In this document: positions 25,052 to 36,768 of the stretch, piece by piece
Layout of the letters: every line of letters starts with the position of its first letter
Position numbering within the stretch: position 1 is the first letter of the stretch
Assembly (NCBI GenBank): GCA_009103225.1
Contig: RHPI01003728.1
Span: forward strand, 183,174-247,173
DNA: 64,000 bases
Direction: 5' to 3'
Origin: Chlorokybus atmophyticus
Lineage: Eukaryota > Streptophyta > Chlorokybophyceae > Chlorokybales > Chlorokybaceae
Made by a program: the position numbers and the translations under genes
The notes under the pieces: generated by a model
What the model was told of the DNA's origin: nothing
Database searches by the model: none
The model's input: only the letters and a program-made list of their open reading frames with translations

Positions 25052-26208
25052 GACACCACCCGCATACGGACAGAGATTTTTGCTGCTAAACACGCCAACA
25101 GTTCATGACGTCCAATTCACAAGGTACAGCTGAGGTTACTTGTGGAAGCCACTGACAATCAACCAGTGGTAACCAACACACGCCGCCGACACGTCTAGCC
25201 CGGCCACGGACACCGCCACCCGCCTCGCCGCCGCCACTGCTGCCACTGTCGGAGAAAGTCGCTTTATCGCCCTGAGTTGTCATAACGTTAGTCATCGTTG
25301 CGAGCCGTTTGCCGATGACGAAAGCTTCCGTTTCGAGTTGCTTGTTTCCGGGGGCAGCCATGAGGCCAGAAAGGTGATCTTAAGCCGCTCCCAGACCTCA
25401 TTGCGGTGACCTTCACCGATTGTAGTAGGCGCGGTTGAGGCCTCAAGCAGGCCTGCAGCGCAAGCGTGACATTGTCCCAGAAGAAATTTCAATCTGGTCC
25501 TGACGCGGGTGAGATTAGGCTACTGGGGCAAACAAGAATGTTTTGAACCGCAGGCAGCACCTGAAGGTTGTCCATGAAAAACGGCGCCGTTTGAGGCGGT
25601 GATCAACCGTGGCGCCATGATCACCAACGTCCGTCAAAATCCACGTGGCAGAGCACATGAACCCGATCAACCAGTGTTGTAGCAAGACTGGGCTGAACCG
25701 GGTCAGCCAGACCAAAAACAGCCTTCACGCGCCAAATGCTGCCAGCTGGCACTTCACGACGTGACAGGCGGACGCTGAGACGGCGGCGGTGGTGAGCGCA
25801 TGTGAGCGATTTCGTTACGCTGAAAGGGTTTGAGGATTGCTGTGCGTGAGGTGGATCGTGACGTGCAAGAAGTGGTGCAAGCCTGCGCACTGCCTGCTGA
25901 AGCGCGGGTGGATCAAACGACCTGGCTGTTAGACGCAAGTTCAGCTTGAATTGAACAACAGCTGTTCTTGTTGCGTAATCTGCGTAAGCTTACACGTTGT
26001 GTAGTCTTTTACAACCATTGTCGTAAAACATTGGCAGATGAGCACTTGAGTCCACCAATTCAGCAATCCGCCTGCACATGGGTTCTTGGACAGCAAGGAG
26101 TACTAGACAGCTGGACGATTGCTAGCTGGAGTAGAGCTGCTGTTTGGTGGCCGATGAAGCACTGCTTAGACGCGAGCAGTGACACATCGTGAGGGGCGTT
26201 TCGCCAAG
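25052..26208. promoter_or_regulatory. Divergent intergenic region between PYRR and the LMBRD2-like gene
   Basis: This GC-rich 1.16-kb interval lies between two gene starts facing away from each other. A minus ORF at 25086-25361 begins with an ATG (MAAPGNKQLETEAF) and runs into Gly/Arg-rich sequence. It could be an upstream exon, a uORF or chance; no donor joins it convincingly to PYRR. Promoter function is inferred from position. Confidence 0.4.
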
Positions 26209-29200
26209 ATGGGGATCTTTGTACATATCATCGACATTCTGCTGGCGCCTCTTCTGGTGGCGGCGGTTGGATGGATGCTATGGCACTTTGCCGCTCGTGA
26301 CGTTCAATGGCACGTCAAGGCCGCTACATACTATGCCTGGCTAGTATCCATGTCCATCGTTGTGCTGGTTCCGTTGGACGTCTGGACGGTAATGACTGTT
26401 TCATGGATGTCTAAATTTATTCAATTCACTCGCACTGTGACAAGCATCGAGTACTAAACACTGCTATTTAAACACTGCTACATCCAGGTCGTCCTGTCGT
26501 AGTGCCTGGTTGTCACGCACCTGTCATTAGTGTGGGAGGATTTGCACAACTTCTTATGTGCTGCCTGTGGTCAGCTCGCCAGCTGCTTGCATTTCCTAGG
26601 CATCAGGCCGCTGCGTTTGCACATGGTAGCATGCATGCATGGCGTGTGAACAGCATGTGCCAGGGTTGGCATCTCTTTGTGTTGCTTCCAAGATGATTGC
26701 CAGGCACTTGTGTATGCTGGCAAGCCTGGTGCACTTTGCTGTACCACCTCGGTTGACACTGCTTGTGTATGCATCGACGGGCCCGTTCTCACCGATCTTG
26801 CCAATGCATGGTGTTTAAAGTCCGCTTATGATTGCAATGCAGGCACTCAAGAAGGACGATCCAAAGGCAATCTCAACACTTTGGAGCATCACTTACTGGT
26901 CGACTCAATTTTTGACATGGTGAGTGGTGTGCCATGAACAGTCTACTGTTAAGCATGATCAATAGCAGCGGCCGCCCAACAATACAGCCCTCAGAGCTGT
27001 CGCGAGTAATTATCCTACCATGGCGTTACAGAGCTGGTGTGTGCAGGTTTATCATACCAGTTACCCAGGGGTATATTGACTCTGGTGGCTTTACTACTGG
27101 TGCAAGGTTGAAGTCCAGCATTCGTAGCAATCTTGTGCTCTACTGCATTATGGGTGTCCTCGGCGTGGTTGGGGTGGTTTTCCTCGTGGCAACTGGCAAG
27201 ATCAACTGGTAAGTTTTAATCCTGTGCTTAACATGAATGCAACATGTACCATAGCGTGCTTACGCATGTCGTGCAGGCATAATCTGCAAGGCTATGCCAT
27301 TGCTTGCTCAAACACCTTCGGTCTGGTGGTGGGCGTCTTTCTTCTTGCCTTTGGGCTTGTGGAGGTGCCTCGTAGCATGTGGCAGAAGTCCCGAGTGTCT
27401 ACACAATTGCTGTACAAGCTGCATCGTGTCGCCCGCGTCTCAGAAAAGTTGGACAATGCCCAGAAAGAACTATCCACCGTCGTCATGGTACATAGCCCAC
27501 TCGTTTGCACTGCTTGCTTCCCATGTTGACAGTTCAGCTTGCTGTAGTTACTCCAGTACTTTTGCTGCAGATTGTTCGTGCAACATCAAATCAGATGCCC
27601 AGACGATCAATTCTGCGACCATACATGGACATTATTGACCATGAAGTAAGTGAGACAGCAATTCTACCCGCCCGTGGAGTCATGCACATCTGGTTGCTTT
27701 GCAAGATAGTTGGCTAGGATTGAAGTGGTTTGTTGTTGTAGGCAGACAAGATCATGCAGAATCTGGGTGACGAGTTCAAAGTGATCAACACACGGAATAT
27801 CTCCGAGAACGACATGGACTACGACACTGATGTTAAGTCGCTGGCCAAGCTGCGCCGAAGGTTGCGAAGAGCCAACACTGTATTTCTGCGGTCGTCAGGG
27901 TAAGCTGCCCAAGAAAGCATTCATCGTGGTGATGAGCATGCATGATCAAGCCTCCCCCGTCTTGAAACTTAATCGAGCGGTTGTGCAGGCAGTACAAGCA
28001 GCTTGTGTTGTCTGCCTTTGAATTGGAGGATATTGTTGCTAACGCAAATGGGGACATGGGTGGCGACATGTAAGTAAACGCATACAACTTGGTCCGTTGA
28101 CTAGTTGCTTGTCGTTTGTCACCAGCTTGCGGACTAACACCTTCAGTGCACAGGCGGTTCAAGTCCACCATACGGCCATCACGAACAGGGCCTCTGGCAG
28201 GAGTTGGGGACTTCTTAGGTAAGCTTATATACTGGCTTACAGTAGAGCTTTATGTTTCTGCCTTCACGGGGACATGTTACATGGCAGCTTGTTACATCAC
28301 TCTGTCATGCAGAGTGGCTTTGGAAGTGCATGCTCCACTTCTGGGTGTATCGCGGGCTTGCACTCGTATTTGCCTTGGTATCAATGTCCGTCATTGTGGC
28401 TGAGGCCACCATTGCAACTCATGGTGACCCAGATTTGTCTGTCATTTCCATCTTGGTGCATGGTTCAAAAGGCAGTGAAGCAGCGGTGCAGGTGAGCTTG
28501 CAATCATGACTTGCATATGCAACATGTCTATGTGTGCCTGCATATAGTAGTAAGCAAGCTGATATCTGCCTGATATGCAGCTACTGGTTTGCGCTCCTTT
28601 GGTGTACATTTGCGCTTGCGCGTACTTTTCACTGTTCAAGCTTGGGGCGTTCAGTTTCTACTTCTTGCTTCCACAGCACACAGACGGCTACAGCCTGCTC
28701 ATCAGCTCTTCGTAAGTGGTAGCTGGTATTGGACCCTCTATGCTCTGGCACCTTGTTAGTGGTGCTTGCTATCGAGCATGCCCTCCGCTGTAACACTCTG
28801 TGGCGCGCAGATTGATGTGCCGCTTCGCTGCACCCCTTGCATACAACTACCTCAATGCCATCCACATGGACATAAAGAGTGGATACAACACTGTCTTCAC
28901 CAAGGTCAGTTGTGCTCACATGGGCCGTGCGTTGTACAGTTGTTAACAGCACAGCACAGCACCGCTGTTACAAGCACAGCAACAACAGTTCACAGTGCCA
29001 TTGAGTTGTTAAATTACATCTGGTTTTCTGCAGCGCATGGGAGCCATGGAGGACATCCCATTTTTCGGAACGTACTTGAACACCTACTTCCCGATCGCTA
29101 TTGTGCTGTTCTGTGCCTGCGTGGCCCTGAACGTGTTCAACCGCATGGCAAGCGTTTTCCTCCGAAGTGCTCGCTTCCGGTTCGATGAAGACTACTCAGA

Positions 29201-29894
29201 TACGTATACTGACCAAGGGCGAGCTATCCTGCAGCGAGGTGCGTGACTGTTTGTCATACATGTTTCAGGGTAGTTGTCATGAGAACCACTCCACCAACCT
29301 CTTGAACCTTTGCAGAGCGTGACAATTATGTCGCATCTACTGGCATTTGGAGTGAGTCCAACGTGCCAATCAGGCGCATGCCTTCAAGCGGTAGCGACTT
29401 GGAGGTACCAATGTTTGCTGCCGCTGCATGCACCATGCACATAAGCGTACTTTCCAATCACTGACAGTGCATGTTTGGTGTGGTTAGAGTGCACAGGGTG
29501 CTCCTTTGCAGCCAACCAAACCAACCAAAACAAACGGGGATGGCTTCTATGCGGGCCTCAGGTCTGCCAACAACAGTGGCAGGGACCTTGTTGCCGTGGC
29601 TGCCACAGCCAAGCACACAGATGTTGGTGCCGATCAGTCACGATGGGAGGACATGAAGACCCGATTGAGTAGCAAAGTTGCTGAGGCATCTGCAGCACGC
29701 GGCAAGCCCAAGTCATCTGGTGTTACACCAAGCACATCCCAATCGAGCCTCGACAGCATCTTCAGCTCGTTGAAGTCCAAGAGTAAGTCTTTTGTTAACT
29801 GATAAACAGTTTGTTGTTCCCTTCACTGACGAGATGAGCGTGTGCAGGAATAGATGATGAAGAAGGGGACGACTACACATTGTTGAGGAGGTAA
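26209..29894 (+). CDS. LMBR1-domain membrane protein, LMBRD2-like
   Basis: Fifteen exons with consistent phase: 26209-26388, 26843-26919, 27047-27208, 27277-27487, 27571-27645, 27742-27899, 27989-28069, 28154-28218, 28313-28491, 28581-28711, 28811-28904, 29034-29238, 29316-29404, 29488-29782, 29848-29894 (682 aa). Family signatures are VLVPLDVWT in the first exon, LWSITYWSTQFLTW followed by FIIPVTQGYIDSGGFTT, and several long hydrophobic helices (VLYCIMGVLGVVGVVFLV; RGLALVFALVSMSVIVAE; FPIAIVLFCACVALNVF). About nine spans are expected, with a charged cytosolic loop (RVARVSEKLDNAQKEL) and a polar Ser/Lys-rich tail ending YTLLRR. LMBRD2 proteins are multi-pass membrane proteins linked in animals to GPCR regulation; the plant and algal role is not established. 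Confidence 0.9.
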
Positions 29895-32210
29895 CAGATG
29901 GCATCTGTTATCCTCAACTTGTGCTCGCAGTGCTAGTTCACCGGCGCATTGTACGGAAGTCCTCTCAGATGCAGTACTTTAGCTGTATTGTTGAAGTTGC
30001 ACATGTGTTATGCAACAGCATGCAACTTGTGCGTCGAGGACACAGGTGAGGAGGCTGCGCGGTTGCCGGTGCTTATGCTGCAAAACCTCGTAGTGCAAGC
30101 TTGTAGTGCAGCTCCATGAGTAGCAAATGGCAATGTGTCATGCGCATTGGGCTCAGCTGAGTTGCGTGTTGGCAACCTACAATGTTCACAGGTGATGCGT
30201 GTGCATTTAACCAATGCAGTTCAGTTGAAGGTCATTGCATAAAGGACGGGCAGTAAGCGTAGATCCAGTTCCCTGATTCGAGATTGCGTGCTCTGAACAT
30301 ATAGCAATGTGTGCACGTCAGTTGTGAATCACGTAGAGAGGTGTCTATAGCATGCCCTTACGTTAACGGTCGCTTAATGTGTAAGGTTTTTGTTTGTCAT
30401 CCACACACATGCATGCCATGTTGACATCTGGAAAGCCTATGCATGTTGCACTTGCATCTATACCTGCATATGTTGCGCTGTATAGTGGCCGTGTTTGGAT
30501 TCATGCATGTACTTACCAGCATAAACAACATGCCTCAGCGGGGCAAGCAGTAGGGTTACCAATTCACCAGGTTTTTGCGGTGATGGCAACTTCAAATGCA
30601 GTGCAGAATGCTACATTGCGGCTAGTAGACCTGCCAGGCAGCCCCTGTCCAACCATTCAATGCATCACTGGAGGGGCCATGGCTACAACTCAGCAACAGG
30701 CTGTAGCCGACGCTTTACTAGCAGCGCCATACTTGTATGTTCTACGCATGCACGTGTATTACCTGTAGAGACTGCAACTTCGCTGTTTCTTGTCTGCTAG
30801 CTAATGTGGTAACATGGATTCCCAATGGGCAATTGTGAAACATCTATCCATAGTAGAGGGGATTACAAGGTTGGGACGTTTTGGATTTGCTGGCGTTGTG
30901 CCATTCTCCCTGGGCATTTGTTACCAACGCAACGATAGTGAAGCGATGTTGGCGATGATACAAAGGCGTGGTGTAAGATGTGAGTCATGAGTGATGTGGG
31001 ACGTGTGTATGCTATGTAAGATGTGAGGTGATTGTGAGCAACGCATACTGCGTTCGCACCCATTGGGCATAGTATCGGTGCATAACATGTATGTACCCCC
31101 ATGTACCCCCACGCACATGCTCGACAAATCCACATTGTCGACAACAGTAAACATGGCATGCAGGGAGCCTACGCCTGAAGGCTACCCCTGCGCTCAGACT
31201 GCCTTTACAGACAACGTTGGCATGCACAGACACACTTTCATAGGGTAAGCATTGCTCTGCGCACACAGCAATATGTCAACTCGCACATCAACACGCTCAC
31301 TCACTACGGCAGCAGGCAGCACAGGCTGGTGGCTGTACATGAGGTTGATGCCGATGCAGTGTCCTGGTGAGCTGATGGTGCATGTCTCGCCCCCGCCGCC
31401 ACACCCTGCTTGCAATGAACACAGAGGCCTGAGAGCCCAGCCCAGAGCTGCCCCTATGCTCGCCTCTACACTCACCAGCAACCTCAGCAAGCACAGACGC
31501 TGCCAATGCACCGGTTAGTCCATGTGAGCTACATCAACCAACTTTTTGCCACGAATGTGTGTGCGTCTCGCAATTGTTGACGCGCATGCGAGACGAACGC
31601 ATCCGATCCGTCCTTGCGTCCTCGCGAATTGTCGCCGTGACGCCTTGCTGCGGGCGCGACTGCGGTTTCGCACCGCGCACCGCCATCGACAATCGTCTTC
31701 TCAACGCTTTGTCAGCCCGTCTGGCCTCGTCCGTCGACACAAGTGCCCTGCCACGTGTGTCTGGCCCTTTCGCATCGCGCGCCACCAGCCTCAACGCCCC
31801 CACTGACGCCACGACCCGTTTGAGTTTTGTGTCCAGTAAATTGGGAGGGAAAACCCTAGGTGGTGGGCGGTGGGTCCTGTCAGCTAGTGGGCGGTCAGCT
31901 GGGTGGTTTTCTCTTGGACGGCGGCGGCGTTGTCCTGGTGGCTGTGCGCGGAGACGACGGAGGCCTGAGGTTTCTCCCAGAGGATACAGGGCTGGCTTTT
32001 TTTGTTGCGAGTTTTTTGCCACGTAACGGGGTTTTTTTCTTGCGGCCTGCTGTGTAAGGGCCGGCCGGGCGCACCCCGGCTTGGCCTGGTCTGGCCTGGT
32101 CCGGCACCTTGGCGAGAATGGAGTGGTAGGGCTGTGTTGGCGAGCCTCTGAGGTTTATATATCTATACACCGCAAGGGGTGAGAAGTAAAAGCTGTCAAA
32201 CTAGGAAGAG
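29895..32210. other. Intergenic interval upstream of RAD21, no gene called
   Basis: From 29895 to 31500 only short ORFs without family features are seen. From 31520 to 32150 the DNA is GC-rich and open in several frames on both strands (for example the minus GTG-led frame 31534-32022, Arg/Pro-rich), a typical artefact of GC-rich promoter DNA. The RAD21 promoter and 5' UTR probably lie here. Confidence 0.5.
32154..32167 (+). promoter_or_regulatory. TATA-like element ahead of RAD21
   Basis: tttatatatctata lies about 45-57 bp upstream of the RAD21 ATG, at the edge of a GC-rich block. It has TATA-box sequence but the transcription start is unknown, and it is close to the ATG, so the 5' UTR would be very short. 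Confidence 0.4.
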
Positions 32211-35200
32211 ATGTTTTACTCCCACCAAATTCTTGCCCGCAAGGGTCCCCTCGGCACGATATGGATCGCGGCGCACCTGGACAGGAAGCTGCGCAAGGCG
32301 CAGGTCTACGAGACGGACATAGAGCAGTCTGTCGGTGAGTGACTGGCTTGGTGGGCACGGATGTTAATTGGGTGCGTATGCTCGTAAGCATACAGTCAAC
32401 AGTGACAAGACAGTGTGGGTCTCCCCGGCATGCATTTCACAATATTTTGGTTTCTGGTTTTTAGGCTTTTAGTCTCTTGTAAGAGCCAGTTGGTTGTACA
32501 TGTGGTTTTGTTATCAATGTTGTAGCAGCAACCATGATGATGCGCTGCGCATTGCACATGCGATAAGGCTTGTATGGCACAGATTCTTTGTGCCTGTACT
32601 GCGTATTGCGGAACTGAGTAACGGATTGGCGCGCTTGTTGTACCATGCGCAACTCAGCGCATGTAGTTTAAAGACCACTGTGAAGCACAAGTATGCAGCT
32701 TTTAAGGGCTACGCATACTGCCGCACACGCTTGTAGCACGCAAGCCATATCGATGCAGTGCTAGCGTTGGCCATGTTGCTAAAGGTGTGTGTTTATGGTA
32801 CAGATACAATCATGTACCCCAAGGTCCCTATTGCGCTGAGGCTGAGCGCGAACCTGATGCTAGGCGTTGTGCGCATTTACAACAGGAAGGTCAACTACCT
32901 TTTCCAGGTAAGCACCATCGAGGACTGGCTTGATCTTTCTAACGGCAGGAACGTGTTATGCTCTTGTCAACGCATTAATCTGTTGCTGCATACCCCGATT
33001 GCACATGGCCAGAGAGTCTGTACAGGAATTCACATCCACTTGTCTCCCATATGTAGGATTGCAGTGAGGCATTGGTCAAGATGAAGCAGGCGTTCAAGGC
33101 TGCACCATCAGCAGCAGTTGACTTGCCACTCGAGAGCGCTGCAGCAACATACGCGGCCGTCACGCTGCCTGAACATAACTACGACGTGCAGATTGATCTT
33201 CTGCTGCAGGATGCCGCGCCACCACCTGCCTATGAGTAGGACATTGTGTGTACGTAGTCTTGTAGCTTGGTTGCGGTCGTGTGGACACGCCTATAACATG
33301 TTGTGTTTGTGCATCAGCCGCAACTTGGACGCGCATGTTACCACGCGTGACAGCATCACGCTGCCTGAGGTGCCCGCGGCGTATGGCTCGCAGATGGATT
33401 ATGAAGGTGGGAGTTGTTGTATGCGTATCTGCATGTTTTTGGTTTAGTTTCTTAACACAAAAAGTAGTCAAGCTGTTGCTTTAACCTTGCTGGTTGTCCG
33501 CAGACCGTTTTGCTCTGCCCGGTGAAACCACACTGCCGCCAATGGAAGATGAGGTGCTGTTACCGCCAATGGAGGATGAGGTGGGCTCTTGTCATGATGC
33601 ACTCAGAGCTGCGTGTTTAGCTGAATGTCTCCTTGACTAAGCATGCAAAGTTGCACTGTATCACGCTGTGACGCACTGCTTGGGCACTGATCAGGCATGG
33701 GAGTTGGAGTTGATGCGATCGACTGCCAAACCGCACCGGGAGGCTCTCAGCCACGGTGGTATGGGAGATGATCAGTAAGTCTGCAAGCCTGTGTGTTCCT
33801 CTTGTTTGCTGTGCTTCGAACTCGCGAGTAGCTTGTATCTTGTTGTTGAGTCACGTGCCATCTTGGTGGTCGTGTTGCACAACAAGTTGCGATAGTATGC
33901 ACATCTAGTCTATTCTGACTTACTCAGCTTGTCCCAATGCAACACACCTGAAGTTGAAGTGTCAGTTGTTCAACTTCATTCGCAGTATCCAACCTCACTT
34001 GCGTCACACACAACAGCTTCGCCACGCCCATGGCTGTCGATACCCCGGACACGCTCCATGGCGCAGCAGCATCAACACCCGTACCATCAGCGAGCAAGGG
34101 TGCCTACAACGACAACAGCTTTGATTTCGTGTCGGGTGCCCCGCAATATCGTGAGGAGGAAGAACCACCCGCGCAGTCGCCCCGTGGAGAGGACAAGGGC
34201 GGGCTGCTCCTCAACACCACAGGTGTGGGATTAGTTGGTATTGCATGGGTGAGGGTGAGGGATGAGTGTGGGATGGACTGTAACTGATTGGATTTGTGTG
34301 ATGGGTTCGTAGCAGCAAATAACGAAGATCCGCCAATGTCGGAAGCGAAAGTGAAGCAGGCGCGAAACAGGCGTGCACCAAAGCGGAGGCGAATACAAGT
34401 ACTGTAGTACACGTTTTAGTGTTTTCCTTGTTACCCGCGCTCATAGCATCGGGGCCGTGTTGTTCATGTACCTATGGTGCCTGCCCTGTTGTGGTCAGGT
34501 GGACGAGACCACGGAGATACCGCCGGCGCAGATCCGAGCTGCGCTCGATGACACCAGCGACATCCTGCGGCCGAAGCGTGTCGCTGATCTCAACACAATA
34601 AGCAGCCAGTTGCAAGGCTACCGGCGATTTGCTGCCAAGGGCGGTCTTGAAAAAGGCTTCTCTGAGCCATCAGTGCAAGGTAAGATGCTGTGCTTGGCAG
34701 CTATCCCATATGAGACTGGTGCTGTTTGTGTGTAAGACGTGTCAACAAGTCGACATGCTCACACACTCTGTTTCAGGTGTGCCTCCTGCTCTCTATGTGC
34801 TCTATGCGCGCGTGATGGTGCCCGGGGGTGCGCGCCTTCAAGGGCTGGACGCAGTGCCTGCGGCCGAGCCTGCGGAGGCCCCAGAGGAAACCCCTGCCAA
34901 GTCGCCTGCGGTGCCGCCTGCAGATGATGGCACTACCCCTGTCACACCAGATTCCACAGCGGTTAAAGCCAAGACCACACCAATGACAATAGACGAAGGT
35001 ATGCAGTCATAGACTTGTCACCTTGTGAATGAGAGAGTTTTGTGTCACAACGCCTTGGATCTGTTGAAACTACTTGCATGTTACGTTGTGAGGGTGACGA
35101 TATGCTTGTACTGTTCAGCAGTGGCCTGCGTTGCATTGACTGGATGTACTCGCACAGATATCAGACCAAGCTTTGGTGGTGAGCCGTTGGACTTCACGGC

Positions 35201-36025
35201 CCAGCAGTTGGACTTTCCAACCCAGGATGTGGAGCATGCTGCCGCTCCGGCGGGCGCTGCTGAGGAGGTGCAAGAAGACTTGCAGCAAGATGGGATTGAT
35301 AACATGCACATAGCTGAGGTGAGCATATAGGTGGTGTTGCATGTACCCGTAGAATTGCGTGTAAGCACCTCAGTACGCTGCTTTCTCGCCATGAAGCATA
35401 TGAGAAGTGGGCGCAGGGCTATCGCCATACATGTCAAGCGATAAGGTGCTAACAGTCGTTGCTGTGCAGGAACGTGCTCGTGCGCGCACAGGGCCTAATT
35501 TGCTAGAAAGACATTCTCTCGTGGAGGATGAAGAAGAGGATGATGACGAGGCGGGACATGTGGACAAGTCTGGCTGGTCGGTTCGCACAAGGTACAAGTC
35601 TGCAGTATGGCAAGCGCACAAAGTTGAGGGGGTCAGGTCCCTGATGTGCCGCGTGCACCATGCCTACTTACAACTGATTTGTGGTGTGGTTACTTGGTCA
35701 TTGAATGCGTGTTGTTGCTTCACGCCATCAAGGCCATCAGAATGTGACTCAATTAAAATCCTTCAGGAATGTGGCGTCCTTCCTCAAGAAGAATTTCAAG
35801 GAGATGGATCGGCCGTCCAAGTCTCCAGCGAATAAGAAGGCCGCGAGCCACAGCACGCTCGGGCTTGACGCGATGGTGGCGGGCAAGTCGCGGCGCGAGG
35901 CGGCACGCATGTTCTTTGAGATGCTGGTGCTCAAGACCAAGGACTACGTGCATCTGGAGCAGGAGGAGCCGTACAGCGACATCACCATCTCAGCGCGCCC
36001 GCGCCTTCTTTCTGCACGCGTGTGA
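32211..36025 (+). CDS. RAD21: Cohesin kleisin subunit RAD21/SCC1
   Basis: Thirteen exons: 32211-32334, 32804-32907, 33057-33235, 33318-33406, 33504-33580, 33695-33774, 34017-34222, 34313-34398, 34499-34679, 34777-34998, 35158-35318, 35470-35591, 35767-36025 (629 aa). The N-terminal kleisin domain is diagnostic (MFYSHQILARKGPLGTIWIA, YPKVPIALRLSANLMLGVV, IYNRKVNYLFQD); it binds SMC3. The middle is acidic and Pro-rich, with a basic stretch RRAPKRRRIQ and a conserved DDTSDIL near residue 335. The C-terminal winged helix (ARMFFEMLVLKTKDYVHLEQ, then YSDITI) binds SMC1. RAD21 closes the cohesin ring for sister-chromatid cohesion until separase cuts it. Exon 5 holds an in-frame near-duplicate (LPPMEDEV/LLPPMEDE). 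It fits RAD21 better than meiotic REC8 at both ends, but that split needs a tree. Confidence 0.95.
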
Positions 36026-36768
36026 GACAGCGCGCGGGTCAGTCGTTGCCTGAGGGGAGATGTTGTGCATTCGCTGATGTGCAGTAGCCTCGTAGTAGTT
36101 GCCTTATATTTATACGACTGATTTTATGTGGTAGTGCGGTTCTCCACGATAAACGCCATTATGCTTCTAGTGCACTGTCGCACTCACTTGGTCGGTCGTT
36201 GCCATGGTTGCCATAATTGCATTATGCAGATAGAGCCCGTGTGGGCAGGTATTAATATGCATGTATGCATGTCTAACGGGGAGGTCTAGACTAGTGTAGT
36301 GTAGTGAGGAACAAACAGTGTGTATAGCCCGGTGGTTGTGTTGTAATGTGCTTGCATGTTGCTGTTTGGCATGCTGTGAGCGAGGTCATGCATGTCTCCA
36401 ACTACTGCCAGCATATCCTGTATACATTCAATGATAGACACGCAGTCCAGCTTGGCAGCGTCAACAACATGCAGTATTGGCGAAAAGTATGGGTTTCACC
36501 GCATGATCAGAGTTCGGGTGCATGTCGGCCTCGTGCACATGTGAGTGGCATATGTGCATCAATCTCTGTCAGATTGGTATACAGCGGGAGAAACCCATCA
36601 CAGCAGCAACACCCATGCCATGCACCTATATGATGCATTGTAATAAACTGCTGCAGTGTGTATATTATATGATGCATGAAGCTATGGTTACATCTGACTT
36701 CCTGTTCTGAAGCCCAATGGCATGAAACATGCGCATAGGGACCCATTATACTATGTTAAGCTGTCTTG
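36026..36768. other. Convergent intergenic region between RAD21 and VIM
   Basis: Both flanking genes end here, so the interval should hold two 3' UTRs. It is rich in gcatg motifs and contains one copy of a dispersed repeat at 36266-36340. No coding signal was seen. Confidence 0.6.
36266..36340. repeat. Dispersed repeat, copy 1
   Basis: Begins tgcatgtctaacgggg, continues with a tagtgtagtgtagtg core and ends with tagcccggtggt. The same order of blocks recurs at 51048-51118 with a diverged middle. The family cannot be assigned from two copies. Confidence 0.5.

Noticed and set aside
31534-32022. 162-codon minus ORF upstream of RAD21
   Set aside because: Begins at GTG, is Arg/Pro-rich and lies in GC-rich promoter DNA that is open in several frames; no homology or splice support.
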